Positions 26,288-35,117 of a DNA stretch of 64,000 bases are shown in pieces. The first letter of the stretch is position 1. Every line of letters starts with the position of its first letter. Below the pieces are notes generated by a model, which was given only the letters and a program-made list of their open reading frames with translations, did no database searches and was not told the origin of the DNA. The DNA comes from Caballeronia calidae (lineage in GTDB: Bacteria > Pseudomonadota > Gammaproteobacteria > Burkholderiales > Burkholderiaceae), in NCBI RefSeq assembly GCF_900044055.2, contig NZ_FCOX02000002.1, forward strand, positions 124,001 through 188,000, read 5' to 3'. Made by a program: the position numbers and the translations under genes.

Positions 26288-27891
26288 CGATGAACACACC
26301 CGGCGATATCCCCGATGCGGAAGTCGCGCCGAAGAAGCGCTGGCGCATTCCATGGGTCTGGGTCGTGCCGGCCATCGCGGTGGCGGTCGGCATCTGGCTC
26401 GCGGTGCAGGCCGTGCTCGCGCAGGGCCCGACCGTCACGATCAGCTTCAAGACCGGCGAAGGGCTCGAAGCGGGCAAGACGAAGATCAAGTTCAAGGACG
26501 TGGACATCGGCCTCGTGAAGTCGGTGGCGCTGTCGAAGGACTACAAGGAAGTCGTCGCCACGGCGGAGCTCACGCGCGACGCGTCCAAGATGCTCGTCGA
26601 CGACACGCGCTTCTGGGTCGTGCGGCCGCGCGTGGCGGGCGGCTCGGTCTCGGGCATCAGCACCTTGCTGTCGGGAGCGTATATCGGCATGGATATCGGC
26701 CGCGCGAAAGAGAACCGGCGCGATTATGTCGGGCTGGAAACGCCGCCGGTCTTCGCGAGCGACGTGCCCGGCCGCAAGTTCGTGCTGAAGGCGCCCGACC
26801 TCGGTTCGGTCGATGTCGGCACGCCCGTCTATTTCCGCCGGCTGCAGGTGGGCCAGGTGACGTCCTTCGAGCTCGACAAGGACGGCAGCGGCGTCACACT
26901 GAATGTGTTCATCAACGCGCCCTACGACCGCTATGTGAACGCCGATTCGCGCTTCTGGCAGGCAGGCGGCATCGACGTGACGCTCGGCACCGACGGGCTC
27001 AAGGTCAACACGCAATCGCTGGTGTCGATTCTGATCGGCGGGCTCGCGTTCGAGACGCCGGCCGTGTCGCTGAACTGGGCCGAGGCGCAGCCCGACACGG
27101 TTTTCAGGCTCTACCCGACGCGCAGCGAAGCGCTGCGCGTGCAGGAGCGCATCGTCGAGACTTACGCGTTCAACTTCCAGGGCTCGGTGCGCGGACTCGC
27201 GGTGGGCGCGCCGGTCGAGTTCCGGGGCATTCAGATCGGCGAAGTGTCGGCGATCTATACGCGCTTCGACCCGGCGACCAAACGGATCAGCATCCCTGTG
27301 GAAGTGAAGCTCTATCCGGAACGCTTCACGTCGCGCTTCGCGAAAGAGCCGAAGGGCGGGCGCATGGCGAGCGATCCGAAGGCGCTCGCGGATCTTCTCG
27401 TTTCACGCGGGCTGCGCGGGCAGTTGCGCACGGGAAGCCTGCTCACTGGCCAGTTGTATGTGTCGCTCGACTTCTTCCCGACTGCGCCGAAGGCGACCAT
27501 CGACTGGAGCCATACGCCGCCCGAATTGCCGACGACTCCGAGCGGTCTCGAATCGCTGCAGGACTCGATCAACCGCATCATGACGCGCATCGACAAGCTG
27601 CCGATCGAGGAACTCACCGCGAGCGCACAACAGACCCTCAACAGCACGACCGCGCTGATGCAGGGCATCAACTCGCAGGTCGTGCCGCAAGCCGCGACGA
27701 CGCTCGCCGCCGCGCGCGCCGCGCTCGATGCCGCGCATTCGACGCTCATGCCGGATTCGGGCCTGCAGCAGGACACGGCCGAAGCGATTCGCGAGCTGAC
27801 GCGCACCGCCGTTTCGTTCCGCAGTCTCGCGGATTATCTGCAGCAGCATCCAGAAGCGCTGCTGCGCGGCAAGCCGGAGGAGAAGAAGTGA
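26284..27891 (+). CDS. pqiB: PqiB, MCE-domain intermembrane lipid-transport protein
   Basis: The 535-aa protein has one N-terminal membrane helix (IPWVWVVPAIAVAVGIWLAV), then three MCE domains (first beginning PTVTISFKTGEGLEAGKTKI; the third near GSVRGLAVGAPVEFRGIQIG). A long C-terminal helical region (about residues 420-535) can form the hollow needle spanning the periplasm. It overlaps pqiA (ATGA) and pqiC (TGATG). A second ATG at 26290 is possible. The family moves phospholipids between the membranes and supports envelope integrity. Confidence 0.95.
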   Translation: MTMNTPGDIPDAEVAPKKRWRIPWVWVVPAIAVAVGIWLAVQAVLAQGPTVTISFKTGEGLEAGKTKIKFKDVDIGLVKSVALSKDYKEVVATAELTRDASKMLVDDTRFWVVRPRVAGGSVSGISTLLSGAYIGMDIGRAKENRRDYVGLETPPVFASDVPGRKFVLKAPDLGSVDVGTPVYFRRLQVGQVTSFELDKDGSGVTLNVFINAPYDRYVNADSRFWQAGGIDVTLGTDGLKVNTQSLVSILIGGLAFETPAVSLNWAEAQPDTVFRLYPTRSEALRVQERIVETYAFNFQGSVRGLAVGAPVEFRGIQIGEVSAIYTRFDPATKRISIPVEVKLYPERFTSRFAKEPKGGRMASDPKALADLLVSRGLRGQLRTGSLLTGQLYVSLDFFPTAPKATIDWSHTPPELPTTPSGLESLQDSINRIMTRIDKLPIEELTASAQQTLNSTTALMQGINSQVVPQAATTLAAARAALDAAHSTLMPDSGLQQDTAEAIRELTRTAVSFRSLADYLQQHPEALLRGKPEEKK

Positions 27892-28475
27892 TGCGGCCTT
27901 TACTCCTGTCTCTCCTGCTCGCTGCGCTCGTCGCCGGCTGCCGTTCGCCGGGCACGAGCTTCTATCGCCTGAGCGCCGATCCCTCGCTCACCGCCACGAC
28001 CCCGCGCGCGGTCTCGCGGCCCGTGATCGTCGGACCGGTGACGGTGCCCGATCTCGTCGATCGTCCGCAGATCGTCACGCGCAACACGAACAACGAGGTC
28101 ACGCTCAACGAATACGCGCGCTGGGGCGAGCCGATCAAGAGCAGCATCGCGGACGCCATCGCCGGCGATCTCACGCTCCTGCTCGGCTCCGACAGGGTGG
28201 CGGTCGCGTCGCGCACGATCTTCGACCCGCAGGCGTTGCGCGTGCGCGTCGATATCCAGCAGTTCGAATCCGTTCCCGGCGATGCCGTCGTGATCGACGC
28301 GCACTGGGCCGTGCGCCGCTTCGGCGACGAAAGCCCCGCGGTGAGCGGCCGCTCGCTCGTGCGCGAGCCGGTCAGCGGGCCGGACTGGAATGCGCTCGCG
28401 GCCGCGCACAGCCGCGCGCTCGCGAGCGTGAGCCGCGATATCGCGACGGCGATCGCCCGCGACGCGACGCCTTGA
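27891..28475 (+). CDS. pqiC: PqiC, MCE-system outer-membrane lipoprotein
   Basis: The 194-aa lipoprotein has lipobox LVAGC (Cys17) and the family start of mature sequence, SPGTSFYRLSADP, followed by VGPVTVPDLVDRPQIVTR. It belongs to the PqiC/ABC-transport auxiliary family that docks the PqiB needle at the outer membrane. GGAGGAG precedes the ATG, which shares one base with the pqiB stop codon. It is the final gene of the efflux-lipid transport run and ends 9 bp from a convergent gene. Confidence 0.92.
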   Translation: MRPLLLSLLLAALVAGCRSPGTSFYRLSADPSLTATTPRAVSRPVIVGPVTVPDLVDRPQIVTRNTNNEVTLNEYARWGEPIKSSIADAIAGDLTLLLGSDRVAVASRTIFDPQALRVRVDIQQFESVPGDAVVIDAHWAVRRFGDESPAVSGRSLVREPVSGPDWNALAAAHSRALASVSRDIATAIARDATP

Positions 28476-28484
28476 ATCGCGCGG

Positions 28485-29501
28485 TCACAGCACCCAATGC
28501 TCCGCGCCGTCGAGCGCGGTGCCCGCGGGCGGCATGTCGCGCCGCGCGATGCGCACGAACTGGACCGCGCGCGTTTGCGGCGGCTGCATCGGCATGTGCG
28601 CGAGGCTGAGGGTCACGTTCGCGCCGCATTCGTCGCTGCCCTCTTCCACCAGCAGGTTCATCTGGTTGATGCAGAGCGTGCGCGTGTCGACGCTGATGAG
28701 CGCCGAAGGCTCGCCGAGCAGATCGACGAGCGTGCGCAACTGCACATCGACGGCCTCGGCGCGCGAGCCGAGCGCGGCGAGCGCCGCTTCGTTTTCCGCG
28801 ACATCGCGTTGCAGGCGCGCCATGTCGCCGGACGCCTCCGCCGGCGACACGAGACCGCTCATGCCCGCGCCGCGCCGGCCGAGCATCTGCATTCTCGCGT
28901 TGAGCAGCGCGCGATGTTCGTTGAGCGCGTCGCGCTGCGCTTCCTGCGCCGTGAAGCGCGACAGGGCTTCGAGCGTGAGCTGCTCGACGATGCGCAGCAC
29001 GATGTTGCGGCGAAGCGCGTCGTCGGTTTCATCGCAGATGCGGATGCGCTTGTCCTCGAAGCCGATCGTCGTGCGCGCGACATCCGAGCGCATCACGCCG
29101 CCTTCGAGCGCGGCGCCGAGCACGCGCCGCTCGACCATCCTGCTGCTCAGCACCGCGTGCACGTGGTCCGCCGCGAAGTGCTCGTCGAGCCAGCCGCGCA
29201 CTTCATTCGACAGCCCGATGACGCTCACGATATCGTCGGGCGTCGCGAACATCGCGCGCAGCAAAGGGTCGCCGGCCCAGGCGTCGGGCGTCGCATCGCG
29301 CGATGCGGGTAGCGCGAGGACGAGCTCGCGCGCATAGCCGAGCGTCTTGCCGATGACAGGCGCAAGCCGCGCTTCATAGCGATTCGCGAGCCTCACCTGC
29401 GGCGCGATCGCGACGATGCGTTCGAGCGCTTCCCGCACGTCTTCACGCGACGCGCCGTGGTCGTCCGTATCGCGATGAAAGAGCCAGCCGAAGAGATTCA
29501 T
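28485..29501 (-). CDS. Conserved protein of unknown function at the end of the fabI cluster
   Basis: The 338-aa protein starts MNLFGWLFHRDTDDHG, with its ATG overlapping the fabI stop (ATGA). No signal peptide or membrane helix is evident beyond the short aromatic N-terminus. The region around residues 190-270 is helical, rich in Ala, Glu and Arg, with coiled-coil character (ARLQRDVAENEAALAALGSR). The last 80 residues look like a beta-rich domain. I do not recognise the family. Its coupling to fabI, ackA and pta suggests a role in the same stress or fermentation programme. Confidence 0.7.
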   Translation of the reverse strand: MNLFGWLFHRDTDDHGASREDVREALERIVAIAPQVRLANRYEARLAPVIGKTLGYARELVLALPASRDATPDAWAGDPLLRAMFATPDDIVSVIGLSNEVRGWLDEHFAADHVHAVLSSRMVERRVLGAALEGGVMRSDVARTTIGFEDKRIRICDETDDALRRNIVLRIVEQLTLEALSRFTAQEAQRDALNEHRALLNARMQMLGRRGAGMSGLVSPAEASGDMARLQRDVAENEAALAALGSRAEAVDVQLRTLVDLLGEPSALISVDTRTLCINQMNLLVEEGSDECGANVTLSLAHMPMQPPQTRAVQFVRIARRDMPPAGTALDGAEHWVL

Positions 29502-30280
29502 CCCATGATGTGCACGCCGCCGTCCACGTAGAGCGTTTCCCCCGACAGGCGCCGCGCGAAAGGCGTCGCGAGAAAAGCGCACGTGAAGCCGACGTCCATG
29601 ATGTCGACCAGCTCGCCGAGCGGCGCGCGCTCCGCGGCCTCGGTCAGCAGCAGATCGAAGTCCTTGAGCCCCGATGCGGCGCGCGTCTTGAGCGGCCCCG
29701 GCGAGATCGCGTGCACGCGGACACCCTGCGGGCCGAGCTCGTAGGCGAGATAGCGCGCGCACGCTTCGAGCGCGGCCTTCACGGGGCCCATCACGTTGTA
29801 ATTGGCGACGACCTTGTTCGCGCCGTGATAGCTCATCGTGAACATCGTGCCGCCGTCTTTCATCAGCGGCGCCGCGAGCCGCGCCATGCGCACGAACGAA
29901 TGGCAGGAGATGTCCATCGCTTTCCCGAAGCCTTCCGCCGAGCAGTTCAGAAGCCCGCCTTGCAAGTCCTCCTTCGGCGCCCATGCAATCGAATGCACGA
30001 GGATATCGAGCTTGCCCCATTCGCTGCCGATCCGCTCGAACACCGCATCGAGCTCGTCCTGGCTCGATGCGTTGAGCGGCATGAAGATCGGCGCTTCGAG
30101 CGCCTGCGCGACCGGCTCGACATAGGGCCGCGCTTTCTCGTCGGCATAGGTGATGGCGAGATCGGCGCCCAGCTCGCGAAACGCCTTCGCGCATCCATAC
30201 GCGATCGAATGCTCGTTGGCGATGCCGGTGACGAGCGCCTTCATGCCCTTCAAAACAGGCTGCGGAACGTTCATCGTCAT
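29498..30280 (-). CDS. fabI: Enoyl-[acyl-carrier-protein] reductase, FabI type
   Basis: The 260-aa short-chain dehydrogenase has the FabI-style cofactor loop (GIANEHSIAYGCAKAFRELGA) and the catalytic pair in NYNVMGPVK (Tyr-x6-Lys), followed by ISPGPLKTRAASGLKDF. Key residues are intact. ATG 30280 overlaps the ackA stop by ATGA and has AAGGAG 8 nt upstream. It is linked to ackA and pta rather than to the fatty-acid synthesis cluster, so it may be a second FabI used in a special condition, for instance reducing crotonyl-type intermediates or supporting redox balance. Confidence 0.92.
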   Translation of the reverse strand: MTMNVPQPVLKGMKALVTGIANEHSIAYGCAKAFRELGADLAITYADEKARPYVEPVAQALEAPIFMPLNASSQDELDAVFERIGSEWGKLDILVHSIAWAPKEDLQGGLLNCSAEGFGKAMDISCHSFVRMARLAAPLMKDGGTMFTMSYHGANKVVANYNVMGPVKAALEACARYLAYELGPQGVRVHAISPGPLKTRAASGLKDFDLLLTEAAERAPLGELVDIMDVGFTCAFLATPFARRLSGETLYVDGGVHIMG

Positions 30281-31467
30281 GCGGATGCTCCTTCGATCAG
30301 CGCCAGCGTATGACGCGCGATCATCAGTTCTTCGTTCGTCGGAATCACCCACGCGCTCACCTTGCTCGACGCCGTGCTGATGCGCGGGTCGCCGCGATCG
30401 TTGGCCTGCGCGTCGAGCTCGATGCCCCACCACGCTGCCTGTTCGCATACGCGCTGCCGTATCTCTTTCGAATGCTCGCCGATGCCCGCCGTGAACACGA
30501 TCGCATCGAGCCCTTGCAGCGCCGCGCCCATCGAGCCGAGCTCGCGGCCGATGCGATACACGTACAGATCGATGGCGAAGCGCGCGCGTTCGTCGCTGCT
30601 CGCAAGGAGCGCGCGCATATCGCCCGAGATGCCGGATACGCCGAGCAGGCCCGACTTGCGATACAGCACGTCTTCGATGTCGCGCGCGTTCATGCCGAGC
30701 TCATCGAGCATGTAAAGAATCACGCCCGGATCGATATTGCCGCTGCGCGTGCCCATCATGAGACCGTCGACGGCGGTGAAGCCCATCGTGCTCGCGACGC
30801 TCTTGCCCGCGTGCATCGCACAGAGGCTCGCGCCGTTGCCCAGATGCGCGACGACCGTGCGCCCTTTCGCCGCATCGGGTGCGATACCCGGCAGCGCGCT
30901 CGCGATGTATTCATACGAGAGGCCATGAAAGCCGTAACGCTTCACGCCCTGCTTCGTGATCGATTCGGGCAGCGCGAACGCCTGCGCGAGCGGCGCCTGC
31001 GTCGCATGAAACGCCGTATCGAAGCAGGCGACTTGCGGCAGCCCCGGATTGCGCTCCGCGATGATGCGGATCGGCTTCAGGTTATGCGGCTGATGCAGCG
31101 GCGCGAGCGGTGTGAGCGTCTCGAGTTCGTCGAGCACCTCGTCGTTCGTCAGCACCGGCTTCGTGAAACGCGCGCCGCCATGCACGACGCGATGTCCCAT
31201 GCCAACCAGACTATGCCCGGCGGCGCGTCCGCGCAGGAAAGCGACGAGATGCAGGATGGCATCGGCATGTTCGAGCTTCGTGCCCTCGGCCCATGCATGC
31301 TCGCCGGTCTTCTCGCCCTTCGCGTTGAACGCGACGAAACGTGGCGAGCTGAAGAGTCCTTCCACTTGCCCATGCGCGGCGAGATCGAGCGCGCCGCCCG
31401 CCACGTCGAAGGCGCTGAACTTGATGCTCGACGAGCCCGCGTTGAGAACCAGAATGACATCGGCCAT
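30277..31467 (-). CDS. ackA: Acetate kinase
   Basis: The 396-aa protein has all family signatures: VLNAGSSSIKF at the N-terminus, MGHRVVHGG, FDTAFH, RYGFHG, AHLGNGAS and GLMMGTRSGNIDPG, then FTAGIGEHS. It converts acetyl phosphate and ADP to acetate and ATP. It lies 4 bp behind pta and overlaps fabI, so the three genes are one transcription unit giving substrate-level ATP when respiration is limited. Confidence 0.95.
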   Translation of the reverse strand: MADVILVLNAGSSSIKFSAFDVAGGALDLAAHGQVEGLFSSPRFVAFNAKGEKTGEHAWAEGTKLEHADAILHLVAFLRGRAAGHSLVGMGHRVVHGGARFTKPVLTNDEVLDELETLTPLAPLHQPHNLKPIRIIAERNPGLPQVACFDTAFHATQAPLAQAFALPESITKQGVKRYGFHGLSYEYIASALPGIAPDAAKGRTVVAHLGNGASLCAMHAGKSVASTMGFTAVDGLMMGTRSGNIDPGVILYMLDELGMNARDIEDVLYRKSGLLGVSGISGDMRALLASSDERARFAIDLYVYRIGRELGSMGAALQGLDAIVFTAGIGEHSKEIRQRVCEQAAWWGIELDAQANDRGDPRISTASSKVSAWVIPTNEELMIARHTLALIEGASA

Positions 31468-31471
31468 GAGC

Positions 31472-32410
31472 TCACCCCGCCACTTGCGCTTCTTCGCGGC
31501 GTTTCGACGCCACGAGCGACGCGATAGCGCACGACGCGAGCCGCGATTGCAGCGAATCGGCGCGGCTCGTCAGGATGATCGGCACGCGCGCGCCGAGCAC
31601 GATGCCCGCCGCATCCGCGCCCGCGAGAAACGACAGGCTCTTCGCGAGCATGTTGCCCGCTTCGAGATCCGGCACGATCAGCACGTTCGCGCGGCCCGCG
31701 ACGGGCGAATCGATCTTCTTCGTCTGCGCGGCTTCGAGATCGATCGCGTTGTCGAGCGCGAGCGGACCGTCGACGAGCGCGCCCGTGATCTGATGCCGGT
31801 CGACCATCTTGCAGAGCGCCGCCGCCTCGATCGTCGACGGCACTTTCGGGTTCACCGTCTCCATCGCGGAGAGAATCGCGACGCGCACCTCGTCCAGGCG
31901 CAACGCATGGCCGAGATCGATCGCGTTTTGCAGGATATCGACCTTGTCGGCGAGCGTCGGCGCGATGTTGATCGCCGCGTCGCTGATGATGAGCACGTTC
32001 TCGTGTCCCGGCACGTCCATGATGAAGCAGTGCGACACGCGCCGCTGCGTGCGCAGGCCCCCGTCGCGCTTCACGACTGCGGCCATCACTTCGTCGGTGT
32101 GCAGGCTGCCCTTCATGAGCGCCTCGGCCTTCGCCTCGCGCACGAGTTCCACCGCCTTTTCCGCCGACGCGTGACTGTGCGGCGCATCGACGATGGGAAA
32201 GCCCGCGATGTTCAGCCCGCATTCCGCCGCGACCTCGCGGATGCGCTCCTGCGGCCCGACCAGAAACGGCGCGATCAGGCCCATCTCGTGCGCCTTCACC
32301 GCGCTCTCGAGCGATGTCCGGTCGCAGGGATGCGCGATGGCCGTCGCGAGCGGCGGCAATGTCCGGCAAACCTCGATGAGCCGCTCGTACTTCTCATGCG
32401 TGTGATCCAT
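31472..32410 (-). CDS. Phosphate acetyl/butyryltransferase
   Basis: The 312-aa protein is a stand-alone PTA_PTB domain with motifs ALMKGSLHTDEVMAAV, SHCFIMDVPGHENVLIISDAAIN and GIVLGARVPIILTSRAD. It lacks the N-terminal CobB/DRTGG extensions of long Pta enzymes, so it could act on acetyl- or butyryl-CoA. It supplies the acyl phosphate for the adjacent acetate kinase. The N-terminal region is His- and acid-rich (MDHTHEKYERL). Confidence 0.92.
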   Translation of the reverse strand: MDHTHEKYERLIEVCRTLPPLATAIAHPCDRTSLESAVKAHEMGLIAPFLVGPQERIREVAAECGLNIAGFPIVDAPHSHASAEKAVELVREAKAEALMKGSLHTDEVMAAVVKRDGGLRTQRRVSHCFIMDVPGHENVLIISDAAINIAPTLADKVDILQNAIDLGHALRLDEVRVAILSAMETVNPKVPSTIEAAALCKMVDRHQITGALVDGPLALDNAIDLEAAQTKKIDSPVAGRANVLIVPDLEAGNMLAKSLSFLAGADAAGIVLGARVPIILTSRADSLQSRLASCAIASLVASKRREEAQVAG

Positions 32411-32449
32411 AACGTCTCCGGTGAGAACGTGAGATGCGCCGCCGACGCC

Positions 32450-34789
32450 TCAGTGCGCAGGCGCGGAACGTCTTGCCGTGCGCGCGGCCTTCAGCGGCAG
32501 CGCCGCGCGGATGCGCGCGAGCATGTCCTCCTGCGCGGGCGTCGGCTCGAAGCCTTGCAGACGGCTATCGGCGTGCAGCTTGTCGAAGAGCGTGAGGAGC
32601 TTCTTGCGATCGTCGTTGTCGTCGAGAAGATCGGGCAGGGTCGAGAACGCCTGCTCCGGCTCGTAGCGCACGATGATTTCCTGCTCGCCGCGCATGCGCC
32701 GCCATTCGTCGCGCGGCATCTGCGGCAGATATTCCGCATAGTCCGCCGCGAGCTCCTGCCGAAGCACCATGCGCGCGAGCGGCAACGGTTCGTCGTGACG
32801 CCCCAGCAGGCACGCGACCCGCGCCACGGCTTCCGCATAGCCGCCGTGCGCGATGGATTCGAGCGCTTCCTGAACGAAAGGCAGTTCGCGCGGATCGGCC
32901 GGCAGCGCATCGGCCTTCTGTGCCTGCGCTTCGTGCTCTTGCGCACGATGCACCGAGAACATGTTGCCGTACACGGAGAAGAACATCGCCTCGGTGGCGG
33001 CATCACGCATCGCGCGATAGAAGTCGAGGCCCGCGCTGATCATGTCGGAGCCGCAATGTTCCGCGCGGCGCAACACGTCGCGTTCGGTATCGGGCTTGCG
33101 CGCGGCCCTCACCGCATCCGCCGCCGGGCCGAGCCATGCGAGCCACGGGTTGTAATCGGAGAACATCCAGCGTTGCGCGCGCAAGGGATGGAAGGCGCGC
33201 AGCATCTTCGCGGTGTTGTCGTTCGCCATCGCCTGCACGAAGGGTTGCGCGAAGAGTTCATAGGCGCGCTGATTGAAATCCGATACCTGTTTCACCGCTT
33301 CGAACGGCAACTCGTCGGCGCGCTCGAAGCGATTGAAGCGTTCGGTCACATCCTCGAGACGACGCTCGTGGAAGGTCACGTCGTATTCGATCTTGCCGTC
33401 GTCACCCTTTCGTTCGGCGATCTCCATGCCGTACAGCCCCGGCGGAAACGATTCGATCGCCTCCAGCACCGATGCGATCTGCGTGTATTCCTTCTTCGCG
33501 ACCTTGCCGCTCACGAAGATGCCCAGGTGCCCGATGCTCTTGTGCATCAGCCCGACGATCACCTGTCCGCGCGCCTTGATTTCCTCCGTGCTGCCGTAGA
33601 CATCGGCGACCCAGTTGAAGGCCTGCTGCGGCGGCGTGATGTTGTCGCCCATCGACGCGAAGAGAATGATCGGCGTCTTGATCGCGCGCAGGTCGAACGA
33701 CGTGCCCGACACGCCGCGCACTTCGCCGGACCACAGCTTGTTGCCGACGAAGAGATTGCGCGTGATCCATTCGATCTCTTCGCGGTTCATCAGGTAGTAG
33801 CCGCCCCACCAGCGCTCGAAGTCGAGAAAGCGCGGCGGCTCGGTATCGATCTTGTCGAACAGCGTGTAGTACTTGTCCCAGAAGCTGTTCGCGGGATTGA
33901 GGTTCTCGAAGTTCTCGACCAGATACGCGCCGTCGAACTTGCCGTTGCCGAGATCGGCCGTGAGCGACGCGAGCCACGTGCCGCCCAGCATGCCGCCCGA
34001 ATAGCGCATCGGGTTGTCGCCCTCGCCTTCGCTCCACGCGCCGCTCCAGTACGACATCGGCGCGCCGTTGATGACGAGCGGTCCGGTGTCGTCGGGCTGC
34101 GAGCTCGCGAGCATCATCGCGGCCCAGCCGCCCTGGCAATTGCCGACGATCGCGGGCTTCGGGCTGTCGGGATGCAGCTCGCGCACGTGCTTCACGAACT
34201 GCTGCTCGGCCGCGCAGACATCGAGCAAGGTCTGGCCCGGCTGCGGATCGCGGAAGAACGTGACGAAGTACACCGGATGCCCCGCGCGCAACGCGACGCC
34301 CACTTGCGAATCGTCCTTGAAGCCGCCGATGCCGGGACCGTGCCCCGCGCGCGGATCGATGATGAGATAGGGACGCTTCAGCGGATCGATGCTCACGCCT
34401 TCGGGCGGCACGATGCGCAACAGCGCGTAATTCACGGGCCGCGCGAAGGTGCGGCCATCGACCAGCATTTCATGATCGAAATGCAGCACGGGTTCGAGGC
34501 CGCGCTTCGTCTGCTCGATGAAATTGTTGCCGCGCTGACGCAGCGTGTCCCAGAAGAGGATCGAGCGCTGCATGCGATCGACCGCATAGCCGAACCCGTT
34601 GTACTGGCCGAGTTCGCTTGCACCGGCATCGCCGAATTGATGCGCGCCGCCGTTGCCGTAGAGACGCATGCCCGCATCGCGTGCGCGCTCGCTGATTTGC
34701 TGCTGCGCCAGTTCCGCGCGCTTCTGAAACACGCGTGTGACCTTCTCCGCGATTTCCTGGCTTCGCGCCAGCTGACTTGCATACGTCAT
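32450..34789 (-). CDS. DUF3141 alpha/beta-hydrolase, PHA-synthase-like
   Basis: The 779-aa protein starts at ATG 34789 with GGAGG eight nt upstream; in-frame codons further up (to 34891) lack such a site. The central alpha/beta-hydrolase region has GNCQGG, a G-x-C-x-G nucleophile elbow with Cys as in PhaC polyester synthases. It is followed by an Asp segment (ASMGDNITPP) and a His segment (HKSIGHLGIFVSG) that would complete a Cys-Asp-His triad. The N-terminal 90 residues are helical. The C-terminal 250 residues are helical and of unclear role. It heads the pta-ackA-fabI operon, suggesting a link between polyhydroxybutyrate or acyl-thioester metabolism and acetate formation. Confidence 0.82.
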   Translation of the reverse strand: MTYASQLARSQEIAEKVTRVFQKRAELAQQQISERARDAGMRLYGNGGAHQFGDAGASELGQYNGFGYAVDRMQRSILFWDTLRQRGNNFIEQTKRGLEPVLHFDHEMLVDGRTFARPVNYALLRIVPPEGVSIDPLKRPYLIIDPRAGHGPGIGGFKDDSQVGVALRAGHPVYFVTFFRDPQPGQTLLDVCAAEQQFVKHVRELHPDSPKPAIVGNCQGGWAAMMLASSQPDDTGPLVINGAPMSYWSGAWSEGEGDNPMRYSGGMLGGTWLASLTADLGNGKFDGAYLVENFENLNPANSFWDKYYTLFDKIDTEPPRFLDFERWWGGYYLMNREEIEWITRNLFVGNKLWSGEVRGVSGTSFDLRAIKTPIILFASMGDNITPPQQAFNWVADVYGSTEEIKARGQVIVGLMHKSIGHLGIFVSGKVAKKEYTQIASVLEAIESFPPGLYGMEIAERKGDDGKIEYDVTFHERRLEDVTERFNRFERADELPFEAVKQVSDFNQRAYELFAQPFVQAMANDNTAKMLRAFHPLRAQRWMFSDYNPWLAWLGPAADAVRAARKPDTERDVLRRAEHCGSDMISAGLDFYRAMRDAATEAMFFSVYGNMFSVHRAQEHEAQAQKADALPADPRELPFVQEALESIAHGGYAEAVARVACLLGRHDEPLPLARMVLRQELAADYAEYLPQMPRDEWRRMRGEQEIIVRYEPEQAFSTLPDLLDDNDDRKKLLTLFDKLHADSRLQGFEPTPAQEDMLARIRAALPLKAARTARRSAPAH

Positions 34790-35117
34790 GACGTTGACCT
34801 CCGTGACTGGAACGTGCAGGGGATAACGCTGGAAGCGAATGCATCGACCGGTCCGACGAACGCACGGACCGATGAATTTGAATACCACCATTAAAATATA
34901 TGTGCAACGTGCGACAGGGAAGAGGCAAAAATTCGCGACTTATCGACGCGTGACGTAATCGTCAGCAACGTGACGATTCGCTGATATTTCGCAACACCCG
35001 CTGTTGGATTGCGCAGCGTGCGCGCTGCGCCGGGCGGCGAGCGCGAGCGTGCTGCGCGCGCACTGTTTCCGGCAGCGAAACGATCATCCGAAAACCATGC
35101 ACGCGCGCCGCACCCGG
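34790..35117. other. 328-bp intergenic region, promoter of the DUF3141-pta-ackA-fabI run
   Basis: No gene is visible. It holds an inverted repeat CGGTCCG/CGGACCG (34849-34855 and 34865-34871) in the probable leader, an AT-rich stretch around 34889-34905 that on the minus strand could supply a -10 element, and an 8-bp inverted repeat at 34957-34978. Confidence 0.5.
34957..34978. promoter_or_regulatory. Candidate operator upstream of the DUF3141-pta-ackA-fabI operon
   Basis: AATCGTCA (34957-34964) and TGACGATT (34971-34978) form a perfect 8-bp inverted repeat with a 6-nt spacer. It lies 168 bp upstream of the DUF3141 ATG and beyond the AT-rich promoter-like patch, a position typical of an activator site. 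It does not match the FNR/ANR consensus TTGAT-N4-ATCAA. Confidence 0.4.

Noticed and set aside
31112..34894. 1260-codon plus-strand frame across pta and the DUF3141 gene
   Set aside because: Antisense to two well-supported minus-strand genes, with low-complexity Arg/His/Asp-rich translation.
34790..34980. FNR/ANR box or sigma-54 promoter for the DUF3141-pta-ackA-fabI operon
   Set aside because: Searched by eye for TTGAT-N4-ATCAA and for GG/GC elements at proper spacing; none matched.
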